Shown here one piece after another: positions 1-8,661 of a DNA stretch of 64,000 bases; position 1 is the stretch's first letter, and each line of letters starts with the position of its first letter. The DNA comes from Ga0077530 sp046293075. GTDB taxonomy: Bacteria > Pseudomonadota > Alphaproteobacteria > Rhizobiales > Hyphomicrobiaceae. The position numbers and the translations under genes are program-made. The notes under the pieces are model-generated. The model worked only from the letters and a program-made list of their open reading frames with translations, was not told the DNA's origin and searched no databases. The stretch covers positions 23,828-87,827 of the forward strand of contig JBKBPL010000017.1 in the NCBI GenBank assembly GCA_046293075.1, written 5' to 3'.

Positions 1-1
1 G

Positions 2-544
2 AAGGTGCGCGTTCGCCGCTGGACTGCGCTCATCGTCGGCTTTCTGGGCGCGATGATCATATTGCGGCCGGGCAGCGAGCCCATCGGGCTCGGCCAGGCC
101 TTCGCCATCTTCAACGCGATGAGCGCGGGTCTTATGACCGTGCTTCTGAAGCAGCTCGCGAGCGAGGATGATTCCGGCAAGATCGTCTTTCTCACGACGA
201 TCCTGATGCTGCCGCCGACGCTCATTCCGGCGTTGTTCGTGTGGCAGAACCCGGGTTGGGAGTATCTGCCGGTCGTTCTCACCATCGGGCTGACGGCCGT
301 CGTTGGGCACTACTGCCTCATGCGCGGCTTCGCCTCGACCGAGGCCTCGCTGGTCATGACCTTCGATTTCTCGCGGTTGCCGTTCGCCGTGCTCATCGGC
401 TGGTGGATGTTCGGCGAGCTGACGGATATCTGGACCTGGGTTGGCGCCGCGATCATTTTCGCGTCGGCGATCTACATTACACGCCGCGAGGCGAAGCTGC
501 GCAGCCAGGCGCGGCTCGAGAAGCTCGCGAAAAAGGGCGAGTGA
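2..544 (+). CDS. EamA/DMT-family transporter, C-terminal part (5' truncated)
   Basis: Inner-membrane drug/metabolite transporter superfamily protein; substrate unknown. The reading frame is open to the window edge, so only the last ~180 residues are present. Family members are usually about 300 residues with ten membrane helices, so this is roughly the second EamA repeat. Hydrophobic segments alternate with short charged loops, for example LIVGFLGAMIILRP near the start and WTWVGAAIIFASAIYITRR near the end, followed by a basic cytoplasmic tail. The GTG at position 5 is internal to the domain and is not a credible start. The gene converges on the Nudix gene 20 bp downstream. Confidence 0.85.
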   Translation, partial: KVRVRRWTALIVGFLGAMIILRPGSEPIGLGQAFAIFNAMSAGLMTVLLKQLASEDDSGKIVFLTTILMLPPTLIPALFVWQNPGWEYLPVVLTIGLTAVVGHYCLMRGFASTEASLVMTFDFSRLPFAVLIGWWMFGELTDIWTWVGAAIIFASAIYITRREAKLRSQARLEKLAKKGE

Positions 545-564
545 TGCGCGGCCCTCAGCAGCCC

Positions 565-1197
565 TCAGCGCCAGGCGAAGCGTGGCTGCTCGAGGTGGGC
601 AACGCGGGTCGGCGCGCCGCGCAAGGCGACCTCGCGGAACTGGTAGAGTACGGCGGCCGTCGGCGCGTGCAGGGTGTGGCCGATCGTTGCGAGCGGCACG
701 CCGAAGATCGGCTCCGGGCCGTCATGCGGCGGCTGGAAGTCCGGGACCCCCGGCGCATCGAGCTCCCGCAGCGGGATGCGGAACACGCGGGCGACCTCAT
801 TCGGGTCCGGAGCCAATTCGATCGCCGGTCCGCCCCAGACGACCACCGGTGTGATGCAGAAGCCCGAACGCGTCGGGTAGTCATCGAGCCGGCCGAGAAT
901 GGCCGAGGGCGCAAGTTGGAGGCCGAGTTCCTCCGCCGTCTCGCGCAGGGCAGCCGCTTCCGGTGTTTCGCCGGCGTCCATGCGTCCGCCGGGGAGCGCA
1001 TACTGCCCGGCGTGCCGTCTCAGGTGCTGCGGCCGGCGCGTGAGCAGCACGGCGGCCTCCGCCGCGTCCTCGCCCGCGGCGACGATGATGGCGACAGCCG
1101 CGTGACGGAGCGCAGGATCGCTGATCGCGTGGCGCTCGAAGACCGCAATACGTGCGGCCATCCGCTCCCGCAGAGCAGGCGCAAACGCATAGGGCAT
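565..1197 (-). CDS. Nudix hydrolase, CoA pyrophosphatase-like
   Basis: Probably hydrolyses CoA or acyl-CoA at the pyrophosphate to 4'-phosphopantetheine derivatives and 3',5'-ADP. The 210-residue product has a Nudix box at about residues 71-93 (G-x5-E-x7-RE-x2-EE-x-GL). It is preceded at 51-70 by LLTRRPQHLRRHAGQYALPG, which matches the extra motif of the CoA-specific Nudix subfamily. I chose the ATG at 1197 because an AGGAG ribosome site lies 12 bp before it; a longer reading from 1260 would run into the upstream gene. It is the last gene of a minus-strand operon, 22 bp behind a CoA-transferase and a CoA-ester lyase, so a role in CoA turnover fits. CoA specificity is inferred from the motif. 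Confidence 0.88.
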   Translation of the reverse strand: MPYAFAPALRERMAARIAVFERHAISDPALRHAAVAIIVAAGEDAAEAAVLLTRRPQHLRRHAGQYALPGGRMDAGETPEAAALRETAEELGLQLAPSAILGRLDDYPTRSGFCITPVVVWGGPAIELAPDPNEVARVFRIPLRELDAPGVPDFQPPHDGPEPIFGVPLATIGHTLHAPTAAVLYQFREVALRGAPTRVAHLEQPRFAWR

Positions 1198-1219
1198 GGT
1201 TGCCGGCTCTCCTGCCACG

Positions 1220-2449
1220 TCACACCACGCCCTTGTCCTTGAGGCGGCCGAGATCGCCATCGCTCAATCCGAGCAGCCCCTTGTAGATCTCGTCGTTATG
1301 CTCGCCGAGCCTCGGGCCGAGCCACTCGACCTTGCCGGGCGTATCGGAGAGACGCGGCACGACGTTAGGCATCGCGATCTCGCCGACGCGCGGATCGCTC
1401 ATGCGCAGGATGTTCCCGCGCGCGGCGTAGTGCGGATCCGTGAAGATATCAGCTACCGAGTAGACCGGGCCGCACGGCACTTCGAACTTGTCGCATTCGG
1501 CGATGCAGTCCGCGAGCGTGAACGTCGCCGTCCATTGTCCGACCCAGGCATCGATCTCGTTGCGATCGCGATCGCGGTCGGCGATCTTGCCCCACTTGCC
1601 CTCGCCAGCCAACTCCGGCGCGCCCATGGCTTCGGCGAGGCGGGCAAAGATCTTGTCCGAGGTGCACGCGATCGCGATCCACTTGCCATCTTTTGTCGGG
1701 TAGTGGCTGTGCGGGCAGACGTTGACGGTGCCGGGCCCCATGCGCTCACGCACATAGCCCTTGTAGCTGTAGGCCGCCACCAGCTCGTCGAGAATGCGGA
1801 AGACAGACTCGTAGAGGCCAATGTCAATGTATTGCCCGCGCCCCGTCATGTCGCGCGCGCGCAGTGCGTACATCACGCCGAGCGAGCCGTAGAGCCCGGA
1901 GAGATAGTCGGGGATCGTCGCCGAGCCCGGCGTCGTCGGCGGGCGGTCGGGGAACCCAGCAAGATAGGAAAGCCCGCCGAAGGCATTGCCGATCCGTCCG
2001 AAGCCGGGGCGCGGACTGTAGGGCCCGGTCTGACCGAACCCAGAGATGCGCACCATGATGAGCTTATGGTTCTCGGCCTTCAGCGTCTCCCAGCCGAGGC
2101 CCCATTTCTCAAGCGTGCCCGGCTGGAAGTTCTCGACGAGTACGTCAGCCTGGCGGACGAGGCGCTTGAGGAGATCCGCACCGTCGGGCTTCCTCAGATC
2201 GAGGGTGATGCACTTCTTGTTGCGCGTCTCCTGAAGCCAGGGGAGCGAGTCGCCCGAGGGCGTCATCGTGCCGAACTTTCTCAGCGCGTCGCCGACCTTG
2301 GGCAGCTCGATCTTGATGACCTCGGCGCCGAACTCGGCGAGCTGGGTCGTGCAGTAGGGTCCGGCGAGGAAGCTCGATACGTCGAGCACGCGGATACCCT
2401 GCAGGGCCTTCACGGTTGGGTGCGGGGAGGGGGCGCTTTCGCCGGCCAT
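1220..2449 (-). CDS. CaiB/BaiF family (class III) CoA-transferase
   Basis: Transfers CoA between carboxylic acids in the cytoplasm. The 409-residue protein has the family N-terminus (VLDVSSFLAGPY at about 22-32, then FGAEVIKIE) and TIPDYLSGLYG at about 179-188, where Asp181 is at the position of the aspartate that carries the acyl intermediate. The start at 2449 has an AAGGAA site upstream. The same frame stays open another 320 codons upstream, but that stretch is antisense-like shadow over the lyase gene and has no homology. The pairing with a CitE-like lyase 38 bp upstream suggests a dicarboxylic or hydroxy acid such as malate, citramalate or mesaconate. The substrate is inference; many paralogues of this family exist. 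Confidence 0.92.
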   Translation of the reverse strand: MAGESAPSPHPTVKALQGIRVLDVSSFLAGPYCTTQLAEFGAEVIKIELPKVGDALRKFGTMTPSGDSLPWLQETRNKKCITLDLRKPDGADLLKRLVRQADVLVENFQPGTLEKWGLGWETLKAENHKLIMVRISGFGQTGPYSPRPGFGRIGNAFGGLSYLAGFPDRPPTTPGSATIPDYLSGLYGSLGVMYALRARDMTGRGQYIDIGLYESVFRILDELVAAYSYKGYVRERMGPGTVNVCPHSHYPTKDGKWIAIACTSDKIFARLAEAMGAPELAGEGKWGKIADRDRDRNEIDAWVGQWTATFTLADCIAECDKFEVPCGPVYSVADIFTDPHYAARGNILRMSDPRVGEIAMPNVVPRLSDTPGKVEWLGPRLGEHNDEIYKGLLGLSDGDLGRLKDKGVV

Positions 2450-2487
2450 GGGTGCGTTTCCTTCTCGTGTTCGTTGACTTTGGCTGC

Positions 2488-3363
2488 TCAGCGCCGCCGC
2501 GCGGCTATCCGATCCGCGAGCGCGACGATGCGCTGTGCGCGATACACGATCGGGTAGTCGATGAACTTGCCCTCGAGCTGGATGGAGGCCGAGCCGGCTT
2601 TCTCTGCCTCCGCGAAGGCGGCGACGACCTTGCGCGACCATGCAACCTCGGCAGCCGTAGGCGCGAATGCCTCGTTTACGACGGGCACCTGATCGGGATG
2701 GATGCACATCTTGCCCTGAAAGCCGAGGTTCTTCGCGTGCACGGCCGAGGCGCGGAAACCCTCCATATCCTTGAGCTCCGCCCAGACGGTGTCGAGCGGT
2801 GCCTCGAGGTTGCCCGCGCGCGAAGCGAGCACGCATTCGCTGCGGTAGGGCAGCAGCTCGGCCTCGCTGCGCGTCCAGGCCATGGCGGCATCGAGCGTGA
2901 AGTCGCCGGCGCCGAAAGCAATGCGCCTGATGCGCGTGCCGGCCGCCGCAATGGCGCGCAGGTTCGTGAGCCCTTTCGCCGTCTCGATGATCGGGATCAA
3001 GTCGAGGGTGCCTGCGGCGATCCCGCGCTCCTGCTCGATATTGGTGATTACCCAATCGGCGGCGCGCAACTCGTCGACGGTCTCGACCTTGGGCAGGACA
3101 ATGCCATCGACACCCTTGCGCGCGACCGCGACGAGATCGCCGTAGCCCCATTCGGTCGTGGTGGCGTTGACGCGGATGTAGGCGAGGCCCGTGCGCGGCT
3201 GCTGGCAGGCCGCGACCACGACCTCGCGTGTCGCCACCTTCTCGGCCATCGGGCAGGCATCCTCGAGATCGAGGATGACGGCATCGGCGTCGAGGCTCAG
3301 GGCCTTCTCGACGCGGCGGGGATGGTTGCCCGGAGCGAACAGGAACGAGCGGAACACGGACAT
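2488..3363 (-). CDS. HpcH/HpaI-family CoA-ester lyase (CitE/malyl-CoA lyase-like)
   Basis: Likely cleaves or condenses a beta-hydroxyacyl-CoA (malyl-CoA or citramalyl-CoA type) using Mg2+. The 291-residue TIM-barrel protein shows the N-terminal signature RSFLFAPGNHPRRVEKAL, ILDLEDA at about 30-36, Arg64 (YIRVN), Glu127 (PIIETAKGL) and Asp154 (FGAGDFTLD), which correspond to the substrate- and metal-binding residues of the family. A GGGAGAG site precedes the ATG. First gene of an apparent three-gene operon with the CoA-transferase and Nudix hydrolase. The C-terminal half is shorter and less diagnostic, so citramalyl-, malyl- and beta-methylmalyl-CoA lyase activities cannot be told apart. Confidence 0.9.
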   Translation of the reverse strand: MSVFRSFLFAPGNHPRRVEKALSLDADAVILDLEDACPMAEKVATREVVVAACQQPRTGLAYIRVNATTTEWGYGDLVAVARKGVDGIVLPKVETVDELRAADWVITNIEQERGIAAGTLDLIPIIETAKGLTNLRAIAAAGTRIRRIAFGAGDFTLDAAMAWTRSEAELLPYRSECVLASRAGNLEAPLDTVWAELKDMEGFRASAVHAKNLGFQGKMCIHPDQVPVVNEAFAPTAAEVAWSRKVVAAFAEAEKAGSASIQLEGKFIDYPIVYRAQRIVALADRIAARRR

Positions 3364-3449
3364 GGGTCATCTCTCCCGGCAACGGCGCCTTGCTGTGGCT
3401 TGGCCACAAGTCTTGCCTGTCCCCGGACGGTCAAGTCAACGCCAGGGGG

Positions 3450-4742
3450 CTATGCTTCGCGCGCAAGGATCGCGATGAAGAAGCCGTCCGTGCCGTGCCG
3501 TGCCGGCGTCAGCAGGAGCGCATCCGCGCGGCCGTCGGCCGAAGCGGGCGGTGTACCGGGCAGCACGTCGCGCCAGACATCAGCGTATGGGATGAGCGCG
3601 TAGCCCGCGTTCGCCGCCAGGAAAGCCGCGATCTGCTCCGTATTCTCGGGCGGCAGGAGCGAGCATGTGATGTAGACGAGCCGGCCGCCGGGCTTGACCA
3701 GCGGCGCGGCCTGCGCGAGGACATCGCGCTGCTCCTTCTGACGCTGCGCAAGATTGCGCGGCTTCAATCGCCATTTCGCATCGGGCCGCCGGCGCCACGT
3801 GCCGCTGCCGGTGCACGGCGCATCGATGACAACGCGGTCGAAGTGCCCTGTCATCCCGGCAAGTGCCTTCGCGTCGCTGGCTGCAAGCACCTCCACGTTG
3901 TTGGCGCCGGAGCGCGCGAGCCGCTCGAAGATCAGGCGGAGCCGGGTCTTGTCGCTGTCGTGGGCGATGATGCGGCCTCCCCCCTTCATCGCTGCGGCGA
4001 GCGCCAGCGTCTTGCCGCCCGCGCCGGCGCACAGATCGAGCACCTCGTGGCCGGGGCGCGCGTCGGCGAGCAGCGCGGCAATCTGCGAGCCTTGATCCTG
4101 AACCTCGAACCAGCCCTTGCCGTGTGCGGGCTCGGCCTCGACATTGGGCGTGCGGCCGGCGCCTTCCGGCGCGGCAAAGCGTATGCCGATCGGCGAGTAC
4201 TCCGTCGTACTGGGTGCGAGCCTGGCCAGCTCAGCGAGAACGTCCTCGCGCGTCGCTTTCAGCGTGTTGACGCGAATATCGACCGGCGCGCGCTCCGAGA
4301 GGGCTGCGACCTCCGCAGGCAGGCGATCGCCGAAGACCGGGCGCAAGATCGGGACGATCCAGGCCGGGACGTCCGCGAGCAGCTCGGTTTCGCTCGGCGC
4401 GTCGGTGCGTTCGAGTGCGGCGCGCTCAGCATCCGTCAACGGGGGCAGTGCATGGCGCGAGCCATCGGCCGCGGCCGCGATCTGAGCGGTATCGAGCCCG
4501 AGCGCCCGCCCCGCCGCGCCGAGCACCAGCGCACGTGGCGTGTCGGCGCCCATGCGCGCCGCGATGGAGCCGCGCCGCCTCAGCGCGTCGTAAACGAGAT
4601 TGCCGACCGCCGAGCGATCGGCAGAGCCCGCGAAGCGGCTCGCTTTGCCCCAGTCGGCGAGCGCGAGCGCCGCCGGGCGATGGCGCACGGTGATCTCGGT
4701 GAGAACGGCGACGGCCGCGGCCAGCCGTGCACCTGGTCTCAT
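3450..4742 (-). CDS. rsmB: RsmB-type 16S rRNA (cytosine-C5) methyltransferase
   Basis: AdoMet-dependent RNA m5C methyltransferase of the RsmB/NOP2/Sun family; the best match is the enzyme modifying 16S rRNA C967. The 430-residue protein has an N-terminal NusB-like helical region (about 1-130) and a Rossmann methyltransferase domain. This carries the AdoMet motif DLCAGAGGKT at 236-245, the motif IV cysteine in IDAPC (Cys310) and the catalytic motif VI cysteine in ITCSL (Cys360). Its ATG overlaps the TGA of guaB by 4 bp, so the two are translationally coupled. The fit with RsmB is good, but related m5C enzymes share all these motifs. Confidence 0.88.
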   Translation of the reverse strand: MRPGARLAAAVAVLTEITVRHRPAALALADWGKASRFAGSADRSAVGNLVYDALRRRGSIAARMGADTPRALVLGAAGRALGLDTAQIAAAADGSRHALPPLTDAERAALERTDAPSETELLADVPAWIVPILRPVFGDRLPAEVAALSERAPVDIRVNTLKATREDVLAELARLAPSTTEYSPIGIRFAAPEGAGRTPNVEAEPAHGKGWFEVQDQGSQIAALLADARPGHEVLDLCAGAGGKTLALAAAMKGGGRIIAHDSDKTRLRLIFERLARSGANNVEVLAASDAKALAGMTGHFDRVVIDAPCTGSGTWRRRPDAKWRLKPRNLAQRQKEQRDVLAQAAPLVKPGGRLVYITCSLLPPENTEQIAAFLAANAGYALIPYADVWRDVLPGTPPASADGRADALLLTPARHGTDGFFIAILAREA

Positions 4743-6244
4743 GAGCCGGATGTTCCGGAGTAGTTCGGTGCCTCGCGCGTCATGCCGACGCCATGCGTGT
4801 GGCTCTCGCGCATGCCGGCGGGCGAGATGCGGATGAACTTCGCCTTCTCGCGCAGCTCGCCCAGATCCTTCGCGCCGACATAGCCCATGCCTGCGCGCAG
4901 GCCGCCGACGAGTTGATGCAATACATGACCGACCGGGCCCTTGTAGGGCACCTGCCCCTCGATGCCTTCGGGTACGAGCTTCAGCTCGTCCTTCACTTCC
5001 TGCTGGAAGTAGCGGTCGGCGCTGCCGCGCGCCATGGCACCGACAGAGCCCATGCCGCGGTAGGCCTTGTACGTGCGCCCCTGGAAGAGGAACGTCTCGC
5101 CGGGGCTCTCGTCCGTGCCGGCGAGCAGCGAGCCGACCATGGCGCAGCTCGCGCCCGCGGCGAGCGCCTTCACCAGATCGCCCGAGAAGCGGATGCCGCC
5201 ATCAGCGATGACTGGAATGTCGTGCTTCACCGCCACGTCGACGGCATCCATGATCGCCGTGAGCTGGGGCACGCCGACGCCCGCGACGATCCGGGTCGTG
5301 CAGATCGAGCCTGGGCCAATGCCGACCTTGACCGCGTCGGCACCTGCATCGATCAGCGCCCTGGCGCCGTCGGCGGTTGCGACATTGCCGGCCACGACCT
5401 GCGTGCTGTTCGAGAGGCGCTTGATCCGCATTACGGCTTCCAGCACGCGCGCGGAATGGCCATGCGCCGTGTCCACCACGATCAGGTCGCAGCCTGCCGC
5501 GATCAGGCGCTCCGTGCGCTCGTGGCCATCGGTGCCGACGGTGGTTGCGGCCGCGACGCGGAGACGCCCCTGCGCATCCTTGCATGCGTTGGGATGGCGC
5601 TGCGCCTTCTCGATGTCCTTGACGGTGATGAGGCCAATGCACTGGTAAGCGTCGTCGACGACGATGAGCTTCTCGATGCGGTGCGCATGCAGGAGGCGCT
5701 TGGCCTCTTCGCGGTCGACGTTCTCGCGCACCGTGACGAGCTTGTCCTTCGTCATCAGCTCGTGGACGGGCGCCTGCAGGTTGGTCGCAAAGCGCACGTC
5801 GCGGTGGGTCAGGATGCCGACCAGCTTGCCCTCGCGCCTGCCATTGCGGGGCGGCTCCACGACCGGGATGCCGGAGATCTTATGCCGGGCCATGAGCTCA
5901 AGGGCACTTGCGAGCGTGGCCGTCGGCTCGATGGTGACGGGGTTCACCACCATGCCGGACTCGAACTTCTTGACCGCGGCGACCTGATCGGCCTGCTCGG
6001 CGGGGGTGAGATTGCGGTGGATGACGCCGATACCCCCGGCCTGGGCGACGGCGATGGCCAAACGGGATTCAGTAACGGTGTCCATCGCCGACGACAGGAT
6101 CGGGATGCGGAGCGAGATCTCCTTGGTGACGCGGGAGGCAACGTCCGTCTCGCCTGGGAGAACCTCGGAGCGCCCCGGCAAGAGGAGCACGTCGTCAAAG
6201 GTCAGTCCAACGTTCGCGTCGATGATCGAGCTGCGTCCGGCCAT
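4739..6244 (-). CDS. guaB: Inosine-5'-monophosphate dehydrogenase
   Basis: Oxidises IMP to XMP with NAD+, the first committed step of GMP synthesis. The 501-residue protein has the catalytic TIM barrel interrupted by a CBS pair at about 100-218. The active-site loop GSICTTRIV places the nucleophile at Cys315, and the NAD/IMP regions IPILSSAMDTVTE and GGIRFSGD are intact. I chose the ATG at 6244 because GGAG lies six bases before it; an ATG at 6250 would sit directly on that site, and an open frame back to 6454 has no family similarity. Diverges from popZ across a 289-bp intergenic region and is coupled to rsmB downstream. Confidence 0.97.
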   Translation of the reverse strand: MAGRSSIIDANVGLTFDDVLLLPGRSEVLPGETDVASRVTKEISLRIPILSSAMDTVTESRLAIAVAQAGGIGVIHRNLTPAEQADQVAAVKKFESGMVVNPVTIEPTATLASALELMARHKISGIPVVEPPRNGRREGKLVGILTHRDVRFATNLQAPVHELMTKDKLVTVRENVDREEAKRLLHAHRIEKLIVVDDAYQCIGLITVKDIEKAQRHPNACKDAQGRLRVAAATTVGTDGHERTERLIAAGCDLIVVDTAHGHSARVLEAVMRIKRLSNSTQVVAGNVATADGARALIDAGADAVKVGIGPGSICTTRIVAGVGVPQLTAIMDAVDVAVKHDIPVIADGGIRFSGDLVKALAAGASCAMVGSLLAGTDESPGETFLFQGRTYKAYRGMGSVGAMARGSADRYFQQEVKDELKLVPEGIEGQVPYKGPVGHVLHQLVGGLRAGMGYVGAKDLGELREKAKFIRISPAGMRESHTHGVGMTREAPNYSGTSGS

Positions 6245-6533
6245 GCTCATCTCCTGCGTCTGGTATGGGCTTTGCTGCCGCACCCCGCGGCGGCGGGGCA
6301 CGGAAAACCTCTCTACGCACTGTTTTGGCTTGTTGGACGACCAGCATGTATCAGAAGCGGCAGCCTTGGGAAAGTGCGAGAGCCACCGGTGGTGTCCGCT
6401 GTGGGCGGCCGGCTCTCCAGGGGTGACTCGCACCATTGATGCCACTATTCCCACTTAGGAGGACGAATCGTGGGGGCTCGCGAGGCTGGTACGGCGTCGG
6501 CCGCAATACCTGCGGGCAGTGGAGGGTGTGCAC

Positions 6534-7856
6534 ATGTCCAATCCTGAGAAGCGCGGCGAGCCGAGCATGAGCGATATCCTCGCCTCGATCCGCAAGCTCG
6601 TGGCTCAGGAACCGGCCTTGGCCGTGCCCCCAAGCCCCACCCGGCCGACCCTGAACGGTCTGCCCCGCAGAACGCGCGACGTGCCGCCCGAGCCCGAGCT
6701 GAAACTCCCACCCCATAAGAGCGAACCCGGGGAGGGCTCTGCGATTCCCGCGGCACAGACGGCGGAGCCCATAAGCCTGGATGAGCTTCTCGCCGAGGCG
6801 CCGCGTGCGGTGCCGCCCACGGCCCCGGCTGCGCGACCGCCGAGCCCGCCGCCTGCGAGCCCAACGGCGCCTTCGCGGCCAGCTCAGCAGTCCGCCGGCG
6901 CACCGGAGTGGCTGTTTCCGCGGCCGAGCGCTTCGGACGAGGACAACGGTGCGCCTGTCGGCCAGCCTGCTGCGGGGGCGCCCCAAGCCAAGGATGCCAG
7001 CGCGAGTCCGGCCGGCAACGAAGCCACTGGCGCTCAGCGGGCAAGCCCCGCGGCCAAATCCGACCGTTCCGAAACGTCGATGCCGGCCAAGGACGCCGAG
7101 CCGGCTGCCGGTAGGGTTGGCCCGCCAGCGCCCAAGCCCGGCGATCTTGGCAGCGTCGTGCCGGGGCGGCGTGAGACTGCCGGGCCGCCGCCGACCCTGG
7201 AAGGTGAGCCATCGCGCCCGGAGACCAGCGAGAGCCAGGTGCTTGCTCCGCCGCTGGCCGGACCGCTCCTGGGCGAGCCAACGCGCGCACCGGCGCCGTC
7301 CGGCCCGATGCCCGAAGTGCCCGGCGCGGACGCGCTGCGACGCCTTATTGCCGGCGTCATCCCGCCGAGTGCCCATCCGAGTGTGGCGCCGAGTGCCAAA
7401 GCGCCCGAGGCTGCGCCGGCACCAGCAACGGCCCGCACCGATACCGCACCTGCGCCCGACGCCGGCCCCAAGCCGACGCCGGAGGTCAAAGAGACCAAGG
7501 CGGCGCCTGCCATTGAGCCCGCCGCCGCAAAGACGGCAGACGTGGTCGGGCCGCAGCCATCTGCGGTGTCGGCGCCAGAGCCTGCCGTTGCCGGGGGGCC
7601 GGCCCCCAAACCGGCGCCCGAGCCGGCCGCGGCAGCGCCCGCGCCTGTGACGAAGGCGCAGGCACCTGCGTCAGCTCCAGCCGCCAAACCGGCGTCGGCC
7701 ATGGCCGGCAAGACGATGGACGAGACGGTCATCGAGCTGCTGCGGCCCCTGCTCAGGGAATGGCTCGATGTCAACATGCCGCGCCTCATTGAGCCGGCAC
7801 TCAAGGCCGAGATCGAGGCCCTCCGCAAGGTCGCAGCCAAGGACGAGAAGGCCTGA
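6534..7856 (+). CDS. popZ: PopZ/DUF2497-family polar organising protein
   Basis: Probable self-assembling pole organiser that, in Caulobacter, anchors the ParB-bound centromere and recruits cell-cycle factors. The 440-residue product keeps the two conserved ends: an N-terminal helix with MSDILASIRKLVAQE (about residues 10-25), and a C-terminal helical oligomerisation segment with TVIELLRPLLREWLDVNMPR (about 397-416) followed by IEPALKAEIEAL. Between them lie roughly 360 residues rich in Pro and Ala, evidently disordered. Caulobacter PopZ is 177 residues with a shorter acidic linker, so this linker is strongly expanded. GGAGG lies 8 bases before the ATG; the GTG at 6519 is less likely. Confidence 0.82.
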   Translation: MSNPEKRGEPSMSDILASIRKLVAQEPALAVPPSPTRPTLNGLPRRTRDVPPEPELKLPPHKSEPGEGSAIPAAQTAEPISLDELLAEAPRAVPPTAPAARPPSPPPASPTAPSRPAQQSAGAPEWLFPRPSASDEDNGAPVGQPAAGAPQAKDASASPAGNEATGAQRASPAAKSDRSETSMPAKDAEPAAGRVGPPAPKPGDLGSVVPGRRETAGPPPTLEGEPSRPETSESQVLAPPLAGPLLGEPTRAPAPSGPMPEVPGADALRRLIAGVIPPSAHPSVAPSAKAPEAAPAPATARTDTAPAPDAGPKPTPEVKETKAAPAIEPAAAKTADVVGPQPSAVSAPEPAVAGGPAPKPAPEPAAAAPAPVTKAQAPASAPAAKPASAMAGKTMDETVIELLRPLLREWLDVNMPRLIEPALKAEIEALRKVAAKDEKA

Positions 7857-7862
7857 TCGGGT

Positions 7863-8591
7863 TCACCAGCTCTCGATCCACGGTCTGACGTCGATCTCGA
7901 AGGACCAGGCATCACGCGGCTGGGCGTGCAGCATCCAGTAGATATCCGCGATGTGTTCCGGATTGAGGATCCCATCGCGCGCCTTGAGCGCATAGCGTGC
8001 TGGGAAATTCTCGCGGATGAAGGCCGTATCGATCGCGCCATCGACGACCACGTGCGCGACGTGAATGCCCTTGGGGCCGAGCTCGCGGGCCATGCTCTGG
8101 GCGACCATCCTCAGCCCCGCCTTGCCGGCCGAGAACCCCGCAAAGCCGGCGCCGCCGCGCAGCGAGGCCGTCGCGCCCGTAAAAAGGATCGTGCCGCGGC
8201 CGCGCGGGACCATGCGGCGTGCGGCCTCGCGTCCCGTGAGGAATCCGGCCATGCAGGCCATCTCCCAGGTCTTGAAGAACTTCTGCGCGCTGGCATCGAG
8301 GATCGATTCGCGGACGTTACCGCCGATGTTGTGGACGAGGATGTCGATCGGTCCGTGGTCCTTCTCGATCTTCGCGAAGAGGGCGATCACCTCTGCCTCG
8401 CGGCGGGCATCACAGCCGAATGCGGCGGCGGCGCCCCCGGCTCTCTCTATTGCGGCAGTGAGATCGGCGAGCTTGTCGGCATGGCGCCGCGCGACACAGG
8501 CAAGATAGCCCTCGCGGGCGAAGCGCCTGGCGATGGCGCCACCGAGCGCATCACCGGCGCCGACAACGAGACAGACAGGTCTGCTGGCCAT
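7863..8591 (-). CDS. SDR-family protein with Phe in place of catalytic Tyr
   Basis: Short-chain dehydrogenase/reductase fold protein of 242 residues. The nucleotide-binding motif VVGAGDALGGAIARRF is near the N-terminus and the NNAG-equivalent is HNIGG. At the active site the usual Y-x3-K reads FSAGK, so the proton-donating tyrosine is phenylalanine while the lysine is kept. The segment around it (FTGATASLRGG, then LGPKGIHVAHVVVDG) resembles a known proteobacterial SDR subfamily that carries Phe here, so this is probably not a random mutation. A normal carbonyl reduction mechanism is doubtful. AAGGAG precedes the ATG. Converges on popZ with only 6 bp between stops. Substrate unknown. Confidence 0.85.
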   Translation of the reverse strand: MASRPVCLVVGAGDALGGAIARRFAREGYLACVARRHADKLADLTAAIERAGGAAAAFGCDARREAEVIALFAKIEKDHGPIDILVHNIGGNVRESILDASAQKFFKTWEMACMAGFLTGREAARRMVPRGRGTILFTGATASLRGGAGFAGFSAGKAGLRMVAQSMARELGPKGIHVAHVVVDGAIDTAFIRENFPARYALKARDGILNPEHIADIYWMLHAQPRDAWSFEIDVRPWIESW

Positions 8592-8661
8592 GAGCGGGGC
8601 TCCTTTCCCCTTCCGGATGGACTAGCATAGGCCTTGAGGCGCTCGATCGGGAAGAACGCGT

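Noticed and set aside
2450..3409. 320-codon upstream extension of the CoA-transferase frame
   Set aside because: It overlaps the CoA-ester lyase gene on the same strand in another frame, has Arg-rich shadow composition, and a ribosome site marks the start at 2449.
2416..4763. Several 300-460 codon plus-strand frames opposite the lyase and rsmB genes
   Set aside because: Shadows created by high GC; translation has no domain similarity and lacks start signals.
4793..6439. 548-codon plus-strand open frame opposite guaB
   Set aside because: Antisense shadow of a well-supported IMP dehydrogenase gene; no recognisable protein motif.
7034..8041. 335-codon minus-strand frame opposite popZ
   Set aside because: Mirrors the Pro/Ala-rich linker of PopZ; low-complexity Gly/Ser/Arg translation with no motif.
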